From the NCBI GenBank assembly GCA_002781805.1, contig PFFZ01000096.1:1-6095 (forward strand): a stretch of DNA of 6,095 nt. The letters run 5' to 3'. The stretch is from Nitrosopumilales archaeon CG15_BIG_FIL_POST_REV_8_21_14_020_37_12. GTDB lineage: Archaea; Thermoproteota; Nitrososphaeria; Nitrososphaerales; Nitrosopumilaceae. The position numbers were made by a program, and so were the translations under genes. Positions 1-5,756 of the stretch are shown in pieces. The notes beneath the pieces were generated by a model. The model did no database searches. It worked only from the letters and a program-made list of their open reading frames with translations, and was not told where the DNA came from. Every line of letters begins with the position of its first letter. The stretch's first letter is position 1.

Positions 1-1018
1 CAGAATGCTTTTTCATGTGTGCAAAAGTCTTGTTGCAAATTTCTTCAAAAAATCCCTTAACGTTATTCTCTATAATGATTTCAGATACATGTCTTGCCGT
101 ATTTGCCTTTAGAATTCTTTCAATGACATCATGACTTGCATTACAATTTTTTGCAATTTCAGATAAAAAATTCATATCTACTTTTGAGCCTTTAACATGA
201 GTCTGTTTTACTCCTGCAGCCATCTTTGTCAATTTCCCAATAAACCCAACAACATATGCTTTTTTGATCCCTTTTTTTGCACACTGCTGCATGGTATATC
301 CTGAAAAATCACCCATCTGAACAAAGCAATGTTCAGGCAAATCTACAATCTTCTTTGCAAAATCTTCACTTCTTCCACCTGTTGTGAGAACTACTGTATC
401 ATTTCCCATGGCAATAGAAACATCAATGTTTTGTCTTATTGATGCAGCATATGAAGCAGTTGAAAATGGAATTACAATACCACTTGTCCCTAAAATAGAA
501 ATTCCATTTAAAATTCCGATTCTTGGGTTATCTGTTTTGGGACCTAGTTCCCTTCCTTTTGGAACGGAAATGGTTACTTTGATTCCTTTTTTTAAAAGAA
601 TCTCCTTGCCAATATCTCTGATATTTTCATTAATCATCTTTTTTGGAACTGGATTTATTGCTGGCTTGTTTATCTCTAGTCCTAAACCTGGCTTTGTAAC
701 AACTCCTACTCCTTCGCCTCCGTCTATCTCAATTTCATTGACTCTGTCTGTAAACTCCAAGTCAACTATAATCTCAGCACCATGTGTGACATCCGGATCA
801 TCTCCTCCATCTTTAATCACAGAACACCTTGCTTTGTCTTCATCAAATTCACAATAATGAATTGGAATTTTGATCATGCTGCCTTTGGGCAACTTGACAT
901 CTATCTCTGAAATTTTTCGTTTATGAATTAGTGACAATAAAGATGCTTTTGCAGCAGCAGTAGCTGAAGTTCCAGTTGTGTAACCAGTTCGAAGTTTTTC
1001 TTTTCTTTCCACTTGCAC
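1..1018 (-). CDS. cbiD: Cobalt-precorrin-5B (C1)-methyltransferase CbiD, 3' end cut by window edge
   Basis: CbiD uses S-adenosylmethionine to methylate C1 of cobalt-precorrin-5B during anaerobic corrin ring synthesis for cobalamin, in the cytoplasm. The minus strand is open for 339 codons from GTG at 1018 to the window edge with no stop, so a few tens of residues at most are probably missing (the family is usually about 350-380 long). Family motifs are clear: LRTGYTTGTSATAAAKA at residues 9-25, KDGGDDPDVTHG at 69-80, DGGEGVGVVTKPGL at 98-111, and NPRIGILNG with the following GTSGIVIPFS at about 163-185, then a GFIGKLTKMAAG segment. The usual Cys in the N-terminal GYTTGTC motif is Ser here. 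An in-frame TAA lies 13 codons upstream of the GTG with no in-frame ATG or TTG between, so GTG 1018 (or GTG 1012) must be the start. A TATA-like TTAATA about 25 bases upstream supports a leaderless mRNA. It is divergent from the next gene, with no cobalamin neighbour visible on this side. Confidence 0.95.
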   Translation of the reverse strand, partial: MQVERKEKLRTGYTTGTSATAAAKASLLSLIHKRKISEIDVKLPKGSMIKIPIHYCEFDEDKARCSVIKDGGDDPDVTHGAEIIVDLEFTDRVNEIEIDGGEGVGVVTKPGLGLEINKPAINPVPKKMINENIRDIGKEILLKKGIKVTISVPKGRELGPKTDNPRIGILNGISILGTSGIVIPFSTASYAASIRQNIDVSIAMGNDTVVLTTGGRSEDFAKKIVDLPEHCFVQMGDFSGYTMQQCAKKGIKKAYVVGFIGKLTKMAAGVKQTHVKGSKVDMNFLSEIAKNCNASHDVIERILKANTARHVSEIIIENNVKGFFEEICNKTFAHMKKHS

Positions 1019-1040
1019 ACATGTTGATATTTTTTTGATG

Positions 1041-1046
1041 TATTAA
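1041..1046 (-). promoter_or_regulatory. Putative TATA box of cbiD
   Basis: Read on the minus strand this is TTAATA, centred about 25 bases upstream of the GTG at 1018. That is the normal archaeal distance from TATA box to transcription start, so transcription would begin at or next to the start codon. No Shine-Dalgarno sequence is present. The call rests on spacing and base composition only. Confidence 0.45.
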
Positions 1047-1052
1047 CTCTTG

Positions 1053-1075
1053 TTTGAGATTTTTATGATATCAAA
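1053..1075. repeat. Imperfect inverted repeat in the divergent promoter region
   Basis: TTTGAGAT (1053-1060) and ATATCAAA (1068-1075) are 8-base arms with one mismatch around a 7-base centre. The dyad sits between the cbiD start and the TATA box of the 1138 gene, where an operator for either gene could lie. In DNA this AT-rich a chance match is quite possible. Confidence 0.25.
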
Positions 1076-1104
1076 TTAGATCTTTTAGTATTACTTAATC
1101 CATA

Positions 1105-1112
1105 TTTTTAAA
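1105..1112 (+). promoter_or_regulatory. Putative TATA box of the 1138 gene
   Basis: The sequence TTTTTAAA is centred roughly 29 bases ahead of the TTG at 1138. This predicts a transcript starting within a few bases of the start codon, so it would be leaderless or nearly so. It supports the TTG as the true start. Confidence 0.5.
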
Positions 1113-1137
1113 TGGACTTTACCAAAAACAAGACTAG

Positions 1138-2694
1138 TTGAAAAGAAGTTCTTATTTCATTTTTTCATTAATGTTCTTGACTCTGTCTTCTCTGACAGTA
1201 AGTAATTCATTTGGCCATGGAGTTGGAAGCGAAACATTTCCCCCTGTAGAACTGGATGGCAAGCGTGTAACATTGGAAGTATCCTCATCGACTAACAACC
1301 CAGATGAAAATGATGATCAGCAAATCTCGCTTTCGATGATCGATTTTGATTCAAAAATCACTCTCAGAGACGTAACCTTTCTTATAAAATCTGAACGTGG
1401 AGAACAATTCCTGTTTGAAAAAGAATTCAGAGCAGATAACGGATTTCTAGTCTTTAATTTTGTCTCAGATGAAACCGAACAAATCTTGGTACAAGAGCAG
1501 AATGATTCAGGTTTTTTTGGATCATTGTTAGGACTTGAAAGTAGAAAAATCAATGTCATAGGACCTAACCTTGCCGAAGGTGGGCTGTATAAATTTGATG
1601 TAGCAGTAATTACTGCAAATAGCTACTCCAACAAACTTGACGAACCACTAGTCTATAATGCAGGAATTTCTATAGCTCAGACAACAAAACATCAAATCAA
1701 TGATCCAAATTTTGGCACTCAAACAATTAGTACCATAACATACTATGACGAATTAAGTAATTTTAATTATGATTCTGCTTCTAAAGTAATTTCATTTTCA
1801 ATGCCATTTGAATGGACTGCAGAAAACCTCAACCAAACTTCAGTAGTTCACCAAGAAATAATTATCCCAAAAACATTTGGCGATTTGCTTGTTTCAGGAT
1901 TTTCAATGTATGTAAATGATGTCAAGTTATCTGATGATATTGTAACCATCGATGATTTTTTTTCAGACAATAGAGTTGTTCATTTTATAATCAGTCAAAA
2001 TGAACTCCAAAAAATTTTCGCAACACATGAAAATCAAAATGGGATGAATTTTGTTATAAAGCCTAACCTGAAATTTACACAACTCAGCTCAGTTACTGAA
2101 AACGGACAATTTCGAATACTTGTTTCATGGGAGCCCGAAACTCTCAGATCAGACTCGAAAGCAAAAATAATTTTTGATATAACAGATATCTTCCTAAAAA
2201 ACAAACCCGTTTCAACAAATTATGATCTTCTAATATCCCAAAATGACCGACTTATTTACAAACAAAGCGGCTTGAGTACAGATTCTAGAGACATGCATAA
2301 CATTGCTGAATTTGAAATCCCTGCAGATGTTTCAGGAATAATTCATTTGAATTTTCAAAACCTTGATGGCAATAATCTGGCCAAATCATCAATTCCAGTC
2401 GTAGTCAATCCAATCACACCTAAGCGTGATATTTCCATTCCAGATTGGATTCGTAATAATACTGCATGGTGGTCCACAGAGCAAATTGACGATAATACTT
2501 TCATTCAAGGAATTGAATACTTGATCCAAAATGACATAATCATAATACCGAAAACTACCTCTGATTCCAATACGAAAGAAATCCCGTCATGGGTCAAGAA
2601 CAATGCAGGCTGGTGGGCCAAAGGAAAAATTGACGATAATACGTTTGTTCAGGGTCTACAATATCTAATTCAAAAAGGCATACTTCATGTTTGA
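1138..2694 (+). CDS. Exported thaumarchaeal surface protein with two C-terminal WW repeats
   Basis: Function unknown; the build is that of a Sec-exported cell-surface or secreted protein of ammonia-oxidising archaea. Residues 1-26 form a signal peptide (KRSS, then a hydrophobic core, then NSFG) with likely cleavage before His27, so the mature protein would begin HGVGSE. Residues 27 to about 425 look beta-rich and hydrophilic. They include an N-terminal PPVELDGKRVTLEV segment and a GP...EGGLYKFDV segment (142-155) of a kind recurrent in thaumarchaeal exported proteins. The C-terminus carries two repeats, from Ile434 (W437, W444-W445) and from Ile482 (W485, W492-W493), 48 residues apart, each with the pattern IPxWxxNNxxWWxxxxIDDNTFxQGxxYLIQ. 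There is no C-terminal membrane anchor or sorting signal. The TTG start is preceded directly by an in-frame TAG, so it is the earliest possible start and it gives a complete signal peptide. Automated pipelines may call such proteins peptidases, but no catalytic motif is visible. Confidence 0.9.
   Translation: MKRSSYFIFSLMFLTLSSLTVSNSFGHGVGSETFPPVELDGKRVTLEVSSSTNNPDENDDQQISLSMIDFDSKITLRDVTFLIKSERGEQFLFEKEFRADNGFLVFNFVSDETEQILVQEQNDSGFFGSLLGLESRKINVIGPNLAEGGLYKFDVAVITANSYSNKLDEPLVYNAGISIAQTTKHQINDPNFGTQTISTITYYDELSNFNYDSASKVISFSMPFEWTAENLNQTSVVHQEIIIPKTFGDLLVSGFSMYVNDVKLSDDIVTIDDFFSDNRVVHFIISQNELQKIFATHENQNGMNFVIKPNLKFTQLSSVTENGQFRILVSWEPETLRSDSKAKIIFDITDIFLKNKPVSTNYDLLISQNDRLIYKQSGLSTDSRDMHNIAEFEIPADVSGIIHLNFQNLDGNNLAKSSIPVVVNPITPKRDISIPDWIRNNTAWWSTEQIDDNTFIQGIEYLIQNDIIIIPKTTSDSNTKEIPSWVKNNAGWWAKGKIDDNTFVQGLQYLIQKGILHV
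2437..2694 (+). repeat. Two tandem WW repeats in the 1138 gene
   Basis: Two copies of a roughly 36-residue unit start at 2437 and 2581, 144 bases apart. Each has a lone Trp, a Trp-Trp pair seven residues later, an IDDNTF turn and a YLIQ helix-like end. A 16-base stretch is identical between the copies (2483-2498 and 2627-2642), covering the IDDN codons. The same unit occurs twice in the gene ending at 4863. The helix-turn-acidic-Phe-helix pattern vaguely recalls SHOCT-type short C-terminal domains; that is a comparison, not an assignment. Confidence 0.85.
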
Positions 2695-2716
2695 TTGCTT
2701 GTTAATTCGAAGTATG
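2679..2716 (+). repeat. Inverted repeat spanning the stop codon of the 1138 gene
   Basis: CATACTTC (2679-2686) and GAAGTATG (2709-2716) are perfect 8-base complementary arms with a 22-base loop that contains the TGA stop at 2692-2694. No U-tract follows directly, so it is not a classic terminator. It could fold at the mRNA 3' end and affect stability or release, or be a chance match. Confidence 0.35.
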
Positions 2717-2726
2717 AACCAGTCTC

Positions 2727-2732
2727 TTTAAA
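2727..2732 (+). promoter_or_regulatory. Putative TATA box for the membrane protein/regulator genes
   Basis: TTTAAA lies 55 bases or less after the previous stop, and its centre is about 26 bases ahead of position 2756. Transcription would then begin between the two candidate TTG codons at 2750 and 2759, which favours the later one if the mRNA is leaderless. A second AT-rich stretch at 2738-2750 is less well spaced. Confidence 0.35.
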
Positions 2733-2749
2733 TTGATAAAAATATAATT

Positions 2750-3151
2750 TTGATTGATTTGTTTAGACCTGAAAGTATAGTTGAAAAGAAGTCCACACTA
2801 TTTTCTGTTGTGGTAACTGGCATTATTGCAATTCTTGCCTTGCCTGTAATAATACCTCATCTATTACATGGATTTCATATCGCTCACATCTTTTTACATG
2901 TGGGTGGTATTACATTGGCAGTCTTCATAACCTCTCTTGCCACATTAGCTTATGCAAAATTAAAAACAAAAAGACTCTTGTTAAGTGCGATTGCTTTTGG
3001 AAATTTTATTGGTGCAGAAGTTGTGTTGTTAGTAGATGCAACATGGCCAAATCTATATGATCTAGGAGACATGCCTCTTTTAGAGATAGGACATTTATTG
3101 ACGTTTGCTACATTAGGGTTGTTAGCTTTAGGGGTGTTTAGGAATGATTGA
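2750..3151 (+). CDS. Small four-helix membrane protein, DUF7521-like
   Basis: Function unknown. The 133-residue protein has four likely membrane segments: about 17-36, 45-69, 76-95 and 111-130, joined by a basic KLKTKR loop (70-75) and an acidic loop (96-112). Its size, its helix pattern and the adjacent winged-helix gene recall the small DUF7521-type membrane proteins that sit beside HTH regulators in archaea; this is an inference from pattern, not a search result. Five histidines (37, 40, 43, 46, 50) are spaced every 3-4 residues at the end of helix 1 and start of helix 2, and Glu90, Asp96, Glu112 and His115 lie in or near the other membrane segments. The start is uncertain: TTG 2750 gives the longest form, while TTG 2759 fits the TATA box spacing better and loses only three residues. 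The last eight bases overlap the next gene, implying coupled translation. Confidence 0.8.
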   Translation: MIDLFRPESIVEKKSTLFSVVVTGIIAILALPVIIPHLLHGFHIAHIFLHVGGITLAVFITSLATLAYAKLKTKRLLLSAIAFGNFIGAEVVLLVDATWPNLYDLGDMPLLEIGHLLTFATLGLLALGVFRND

Positions 3152-3644
3152 TAGGAATTTACAATTACAACAAATAATCAAACAAAATCCAGGCATTCAA
3201 TTCAGGGAAATTATGCGTACTACAGGATTAAAAAATGGAGTGCTGAGTCATTATCTGGGAAAATTAGAAAAAAGTGGAATTATCAAAGTAGAACGAGGTC
3301 AAAGACAAACAAGGTTTTTTTCACCCGAAATAACAGAAAATGAATCAAAAATTATCAAGGCATTACGCAGACAAACTCCTCGAGACTTGTTACTTGCATT
3401 GATGAGAAATGATGGTCTGGATTTTTCTCAACTTGTTGATGAGGTTGGCAAGTCACCTTCAACTATCTCGCTTTATCTATCTCAAATAGTTGCAGACGGC
3501 CTTGTCAAAATCAAACTTGACGATCTTAAAAAGAGATATTATATTCAAGAAAAGGATATGGTTGATAAGTTAATTGAAGACTATAAACCAAGCCCACTTG
3601 AAAAATCAACTTCTGAATTTGAAGACATTATCAACTCATTCTAA
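3144..3644 (+). CDS. Double winged-helix transcriptional regulator
   Basis: A predicted cytoplasmic DNA-binding protein of 166 residues with two winged-helix domains and no ligand domain. Domain 1 (about 4-61) has NPGIQFREIMRTTGL, a recognition helix GVLSHYLGKLEKSG (32-45) and a wing with RGQRQTRFF (51-59). Domain 2 (about 67-135) has a helix entering with RRQTPRDLLLALM, a recognition helix SPSTISLYLSQIVADG (104-119) and a wing ending in KKRYYI (129-134). A charged tail follows. This tandem arrangement is common among archaeal ArsR/MarR-like regulators. The ATG at 3144 overlaps the stop of the membrane protein by eight bases, so the pair is almost surely co-transcribed and the two may work together, for instance with the membrane partner sensing or sequestering the regulator (inference). 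Targets are unknown; the gene's own promoter and that of the adjoining exported protein are natural candidates. Confidence 0.88.
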   Translation: MIDRNLQLQQIIKQNPGIQFREIMRTTGLKNGVLSHYLGKLEKSGIIKVERGQRQTRFFSPEITENESKIIKALRRQTPRDLLLALMRNDGLDFSQLVDEVGKSPSTISLYLSQIVADGLVKIKLDDLKKRYYIQEKDMVDKLIEDYKPSPLEKSTSEFEDIINSF

Positions 3645-4863
3645 TTCCATTTGTATTTTTACAATTTCATTTTTTTTACTAGCTTTACTTCCCATGGTTG
3701 TTTATGCTGACGTTTTCATACCAGATAATGAATATCTTGGTTACTATGATTATGAGGGAGTTTATACTGTTGTTGGAAATGTCAAAAATCAAAATGACTT
3801 TGCGTTAATTCCAACAATCACAATATCCGTATTTGATGATGATTCAACCAAAATCACCAAGACACTTAATCATGTACCTATCCCAGCCATGACTGACATT
3901 CCATTTAAACTAAAGTTTCCAGAGATTGATGGTCAAAACCCTACAGTGTTAAAAGCCGATCTGAAATATGTGAAAACTGCAAAAAATCCCATTCCCATAC
4001 AGATTATCTATGACAAAACTCTGGTAACTCATGACGATGGCCATGTTACCGGCAGAATAAAAAATATTGGAAATCAAACAGTTTACAATCCTAAAATTTT
4101 TGCAATTGTACATGGTTATGAGACTGAAATCTTGGATGTGGCTCAAAACATTAATCGTATAGAAAAAATTGAACCAGGTCAAATACTAAACTTTACAATA
4201 TATCCTGATCCATCTGTTTCAGAACCGGTTCGCTTTTACTCTTGCTTTGCCCCCGTAGACACTACCGTAATACCAGTTACTGTAAAGAAGAACGGTGGTG
4301 ATTTTGATTTCAGATATGATTCTGGCGCATGGTATTCAGCTGCAAAGTTCAGTGATGATGGTACAACATTGACCATGCGCGGATACAACAGCTATCCTCT
4401 TGAAACATATGCAAATTTTGAATTTACTCCAATATCTGGTGAAGAAAAATTTAATGTTACAATAAATGATGAGCCTATAGACTTTATTCAGAGTATTGAT
4501 GAGATGGGTCAATGGCATGTTGCTTATACAATTGGTCCACATTCACAAGGGATAGTAAAAATTACTGGGTTTGAAAAAGGACTTCCTCCAGAAATTCCTG
4601 CAATTCCACAATGGATCAAAGACACTGCTGCATGGTGGTCCACAGAGCAAATATCTGACTCTGAATTTCTCGAAGGGATTGATTTCCTATTTGAGAAAGG
4701 AACCATATTTGTTTCAGGCAAGCAACTTACCGTAGAATCTGAATGGGAAATACCACATTGGTTTAAAATAATTGCCGGTTGGTGGTCTGAAGAAAAAATC
4801 TCAGATGATGAGTTTCTGAATGCAATTGAAAATCTTGTAAAACGAGAGATTATTGTAATCTAA
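3619..4863 (+). CDS. Second exported WW-repeat surface protein with FxLYD-like domains
   Basis: Function unknown; predicted to be exported. With the TTG at 3619 the product is 414 residues with a 30-residue signal peptide (MKTLSTHSNS, hydrophobic core, cleavage after VVYA). The frame is open back to a TTG at 3574, but that would give an unusually long 45-residue signal, and the ATG at 3694 would remove it. Two beta-sandwich-like segments follow, each with a G.xVKN or GRIKN strand and a later Phe-rich strand (YTVVGNVKNQNDF...; HVTGRIKNIGNQTV...IEPGQILNF), resembling FxLYD or related bacterial-type folds (inference). A further beta region (FRYDSGAWYSAAKF...) leads to two C-terminal WW repeats at 4603 and 4750, 49 residues apart. 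It overlaps the regulator gene by 26 bases, suggesting one transcript. A run of eight T at 3670-3677, just after the regulator's stop, may reduce readthrough. No membrane anchor is seen at the C-terminus. Confidence 0.85.
   Translation: MKTLSTHSNSICIFTISFFLLALLPMVVYADVFIPDNEYLGYYDYEGVYTVVGNVKNQNDFALIPTITISVFDDDSTKITKTLNHVPIPAMTDIPFKLKFPEIDGQNPTVLKADLKYVKTAKNPIPIQIIYDKTLVTHDDGHVTGRIKNIGNQTVYNPKIFAIVHGYETEILDVAQNINRIEKIEPGQILNFTIYPDPSVSEPVRFYSCFAPVDTTVIPVTVKKNGGDFDFRYDSGAWYSAAKFSDDGTTLTMRGYNSYPLETYANFEFTPISGEEKFNVTINDEPIDFIQSIDEMGQWHVAYTIGPHSQGIVKITGFEKGLPPEIPAIPQWIKDTAAWWSTEQISDSEFLEGIDFLFEKGTIFVSGKQLTVESEWEIPHWFKIIAGWWSEEKISDDEFLNAIENLVKREIIVI
4603..4860 (+). repeat. Two tandem WW repeats in the 3619 gene
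   Basis: Copies begin at 4603 (IPQWIK...AAWWSTEQ) and 4750 (IPHWFK...AGWWSEEK), 147 bases apart. Each is followed by a SDxEF turn and a helix-like end. The first copy shares 25 identical bases in the same reading frame (4628-4652) with the first copy of the 1138 gene (2462-2486), coding for AWWSTEQ and flanking codon bases. The second copy has diverged more. Confidence 0.85.
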
Positions 4864-4889
4864 TCTACATTATTGATCAACTAGTATCA

Positions 4890-4900
4890 TTTTGTTTTTT
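4890..4900 (+). terminator. Probable U-tract terminator after the 3619 gene
   Basis: TTTTGTTTTTT lies 27 bases after the TAA stop and ahead of the rhomboid gene's TATA box. Archaeal RNA polymerase stops at such U-tracts without needing a hairpin. It would separate the surface-protein transcript from the rhomboid gene. Confidence 0.5.
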
Positions 4901-4909
4901 AGAATAATC

Positions 4910-4917
4910 TTATTATA
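4910..4917 (+). promoter_or_regulatory. Putative TATA box of the rhomboid gene
   Basis: TTATTATA is centred about 30 bases ahead of the ATG at 4944, placing the transcription start just ahead of the start codon. No ribosome binding site is seen, which fits a nearly leaderless mRNA. Confidence 0.5.
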
Positions 4918-4943
4918 CGATTTTTATTGAAACTAAACATCTA

Positions 4944-5714
4944 ATGATGCCATTAAGGGATGAAAATCCCCATCCTCCAGGTTTTAAACCAAAAGTCACT
5001 ATTGCATTAATCATAATTAATGTAGTTGTATTTTTTATTGAGGTTGCATATACTGGACAATTTTTTGACTTTACAAATCAAAATGCATTTAATTTATTTT
5101 ATAATTGGGGGGCTGTCCCAAACTGCATAACAGGAGGCAATGTCCTAAACATTGACTTTGGATCTGGCCCATTTACTGTATCTTGCCCTGATGCACCTTA
5201 TGTTTCTCTTGTAAGCTCAATCTTCCTACATGGCGGATTGATGCATCTTGGAGGAAACATGCTGTTCTTGTGGATATTTGGAGACAACATCGAGCTAAAG
5301 TTTGGAAAAATAAAATATCTTGGAATCTATCTTATGTGGGGTGTCTTGGCAGGACTCATACATATTCTTGGTGATACAAATAGTGCAATACCTGCAGTTG
5401 GAGCATCTGGTGCAATTTCAGGAGTTTTAGGGGCATATCTTGTTATTTTCCCAAAAGCTAGAATTCAAACCTTTGTGATGATGGGCTTCTTTTTTAGAAT
5501 GATGTATATTCAAGCCAGATGGTTCTTGCCATTTTGGCTGGTATTCCAAAACCTCTTACCATTTTTCATTGGGGGATTTGGTGTTGCAGGAGGAGGTGTG
5601 GCTTATCTTGCACATATTGGAGGTTTTGTAGTTGGTCTTGCAACCGGCTATCTATACAAAAAGACTCATAGCTCCGAGTTTACTTATGGCACAAGATATG
5701 GTTACAGACCATAA
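4944..5714 (+). CDS. Rhomboid-family intramembrane serine protease
   Basis: An integral membrane protease predicted to cleave transmembrane segments of other membrane proteins. The 256 residues carry the full rhomboid signature: the HGGLMHLGGNMLFLWIFG motif (96-113) with His101 and Asn105 of the oxyanion region, catalytic Ser155 in GASGAISG (153-160), and catalytic His224 in AHIGGFVVG (223-231). Six membrane segments fit the core: about 18-36, 88-112, 122-142, 150-170, 190-212 and 216-238. The first loop is long (about 37-87) and has two cysteines, Cys61 and Cys81, which might form a disulfide outside the cell. There is a short polar N-terminus with no extra domain, and a 15-residue polar tail. 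ATG 4944 is followed directly by another ATG, so the start could be three bases later. Own promoter and upstream U-tract suggest it is transcribed separately from the surface-protein genes; its substrates are unknown. Confidence 0.95.
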   Translation: MMPLRDENPHPPGFKPKVTIALIIINVVVFFIEVAYTGQFFDFTNQNAFNLFYNWGAVPNCITGGNVLNIDFGSGPFTVSCPDAPYVSLVSSIFLHGGLMHLGGNMLFLWIFGDNIELKFGKIKYLGIYLMWGVLAGLIHILGDTNSAIPAVGASGAISGVLGAYLVIFPKARIQTFVMMGFFFRMMYIQARWFLPFWLVFQNLLPFFIGGFGVAGGGVAYLAHIGGFVVGLATGYLYKKTHSSEFTYGTRYGYRP

Positions 5715-5756
5715 TCTACTCTAAAGAATAAATCAACCAAATTTTGTAATTTCTTT

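Noticed and set aside
384..857. Plus-strand open frame of 157 codons
   Set aside because: It lies opposite cbiD, whose family motifs are unmistakable on the minus strand; the plus-strand product is a Pro/Ser-rich translation with no recognisable domain.
1020..1022. ATG on the minus strand as cbiD start
   Set aside because: It is out of frame with the CbiD motifs; the GTG at 1018-1016 is in frame.
1019..1137. Cobalamin riboswitch ahead of cbiD
   Set aside because: The region is too short, AT-rich and lacks the conserved B12-box type elements; such riboswitches are essentially bacterial and the mRNA looks leaderless.
1317..1559. Minus-strand open frame of 80 codons
   Set aside because: It lies antisense within the 518-residue exported protein and has no promoter or family features.
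1138..2694. Peptidase annotation for the WW-repeat protein
   Set aside because: No catalytic motif of any peptidase family is visible; the label likely spreads from automated annotation of proteins with the same repeat.
2437..2694. CRISPR array or mobile element suggested by repeated DNA
   Set aside because: The repeats are in-frame protein repeats with unequal sequence; no spacers, terminal inverted repeats or transposase are present.
3949..4721. Three minus-strand open frames (3949-4182, 4336-4542, 4524-4721)
   Set aside because: All are antisense to the second WW-repeat gene, overlap each other in part and look like random translations.
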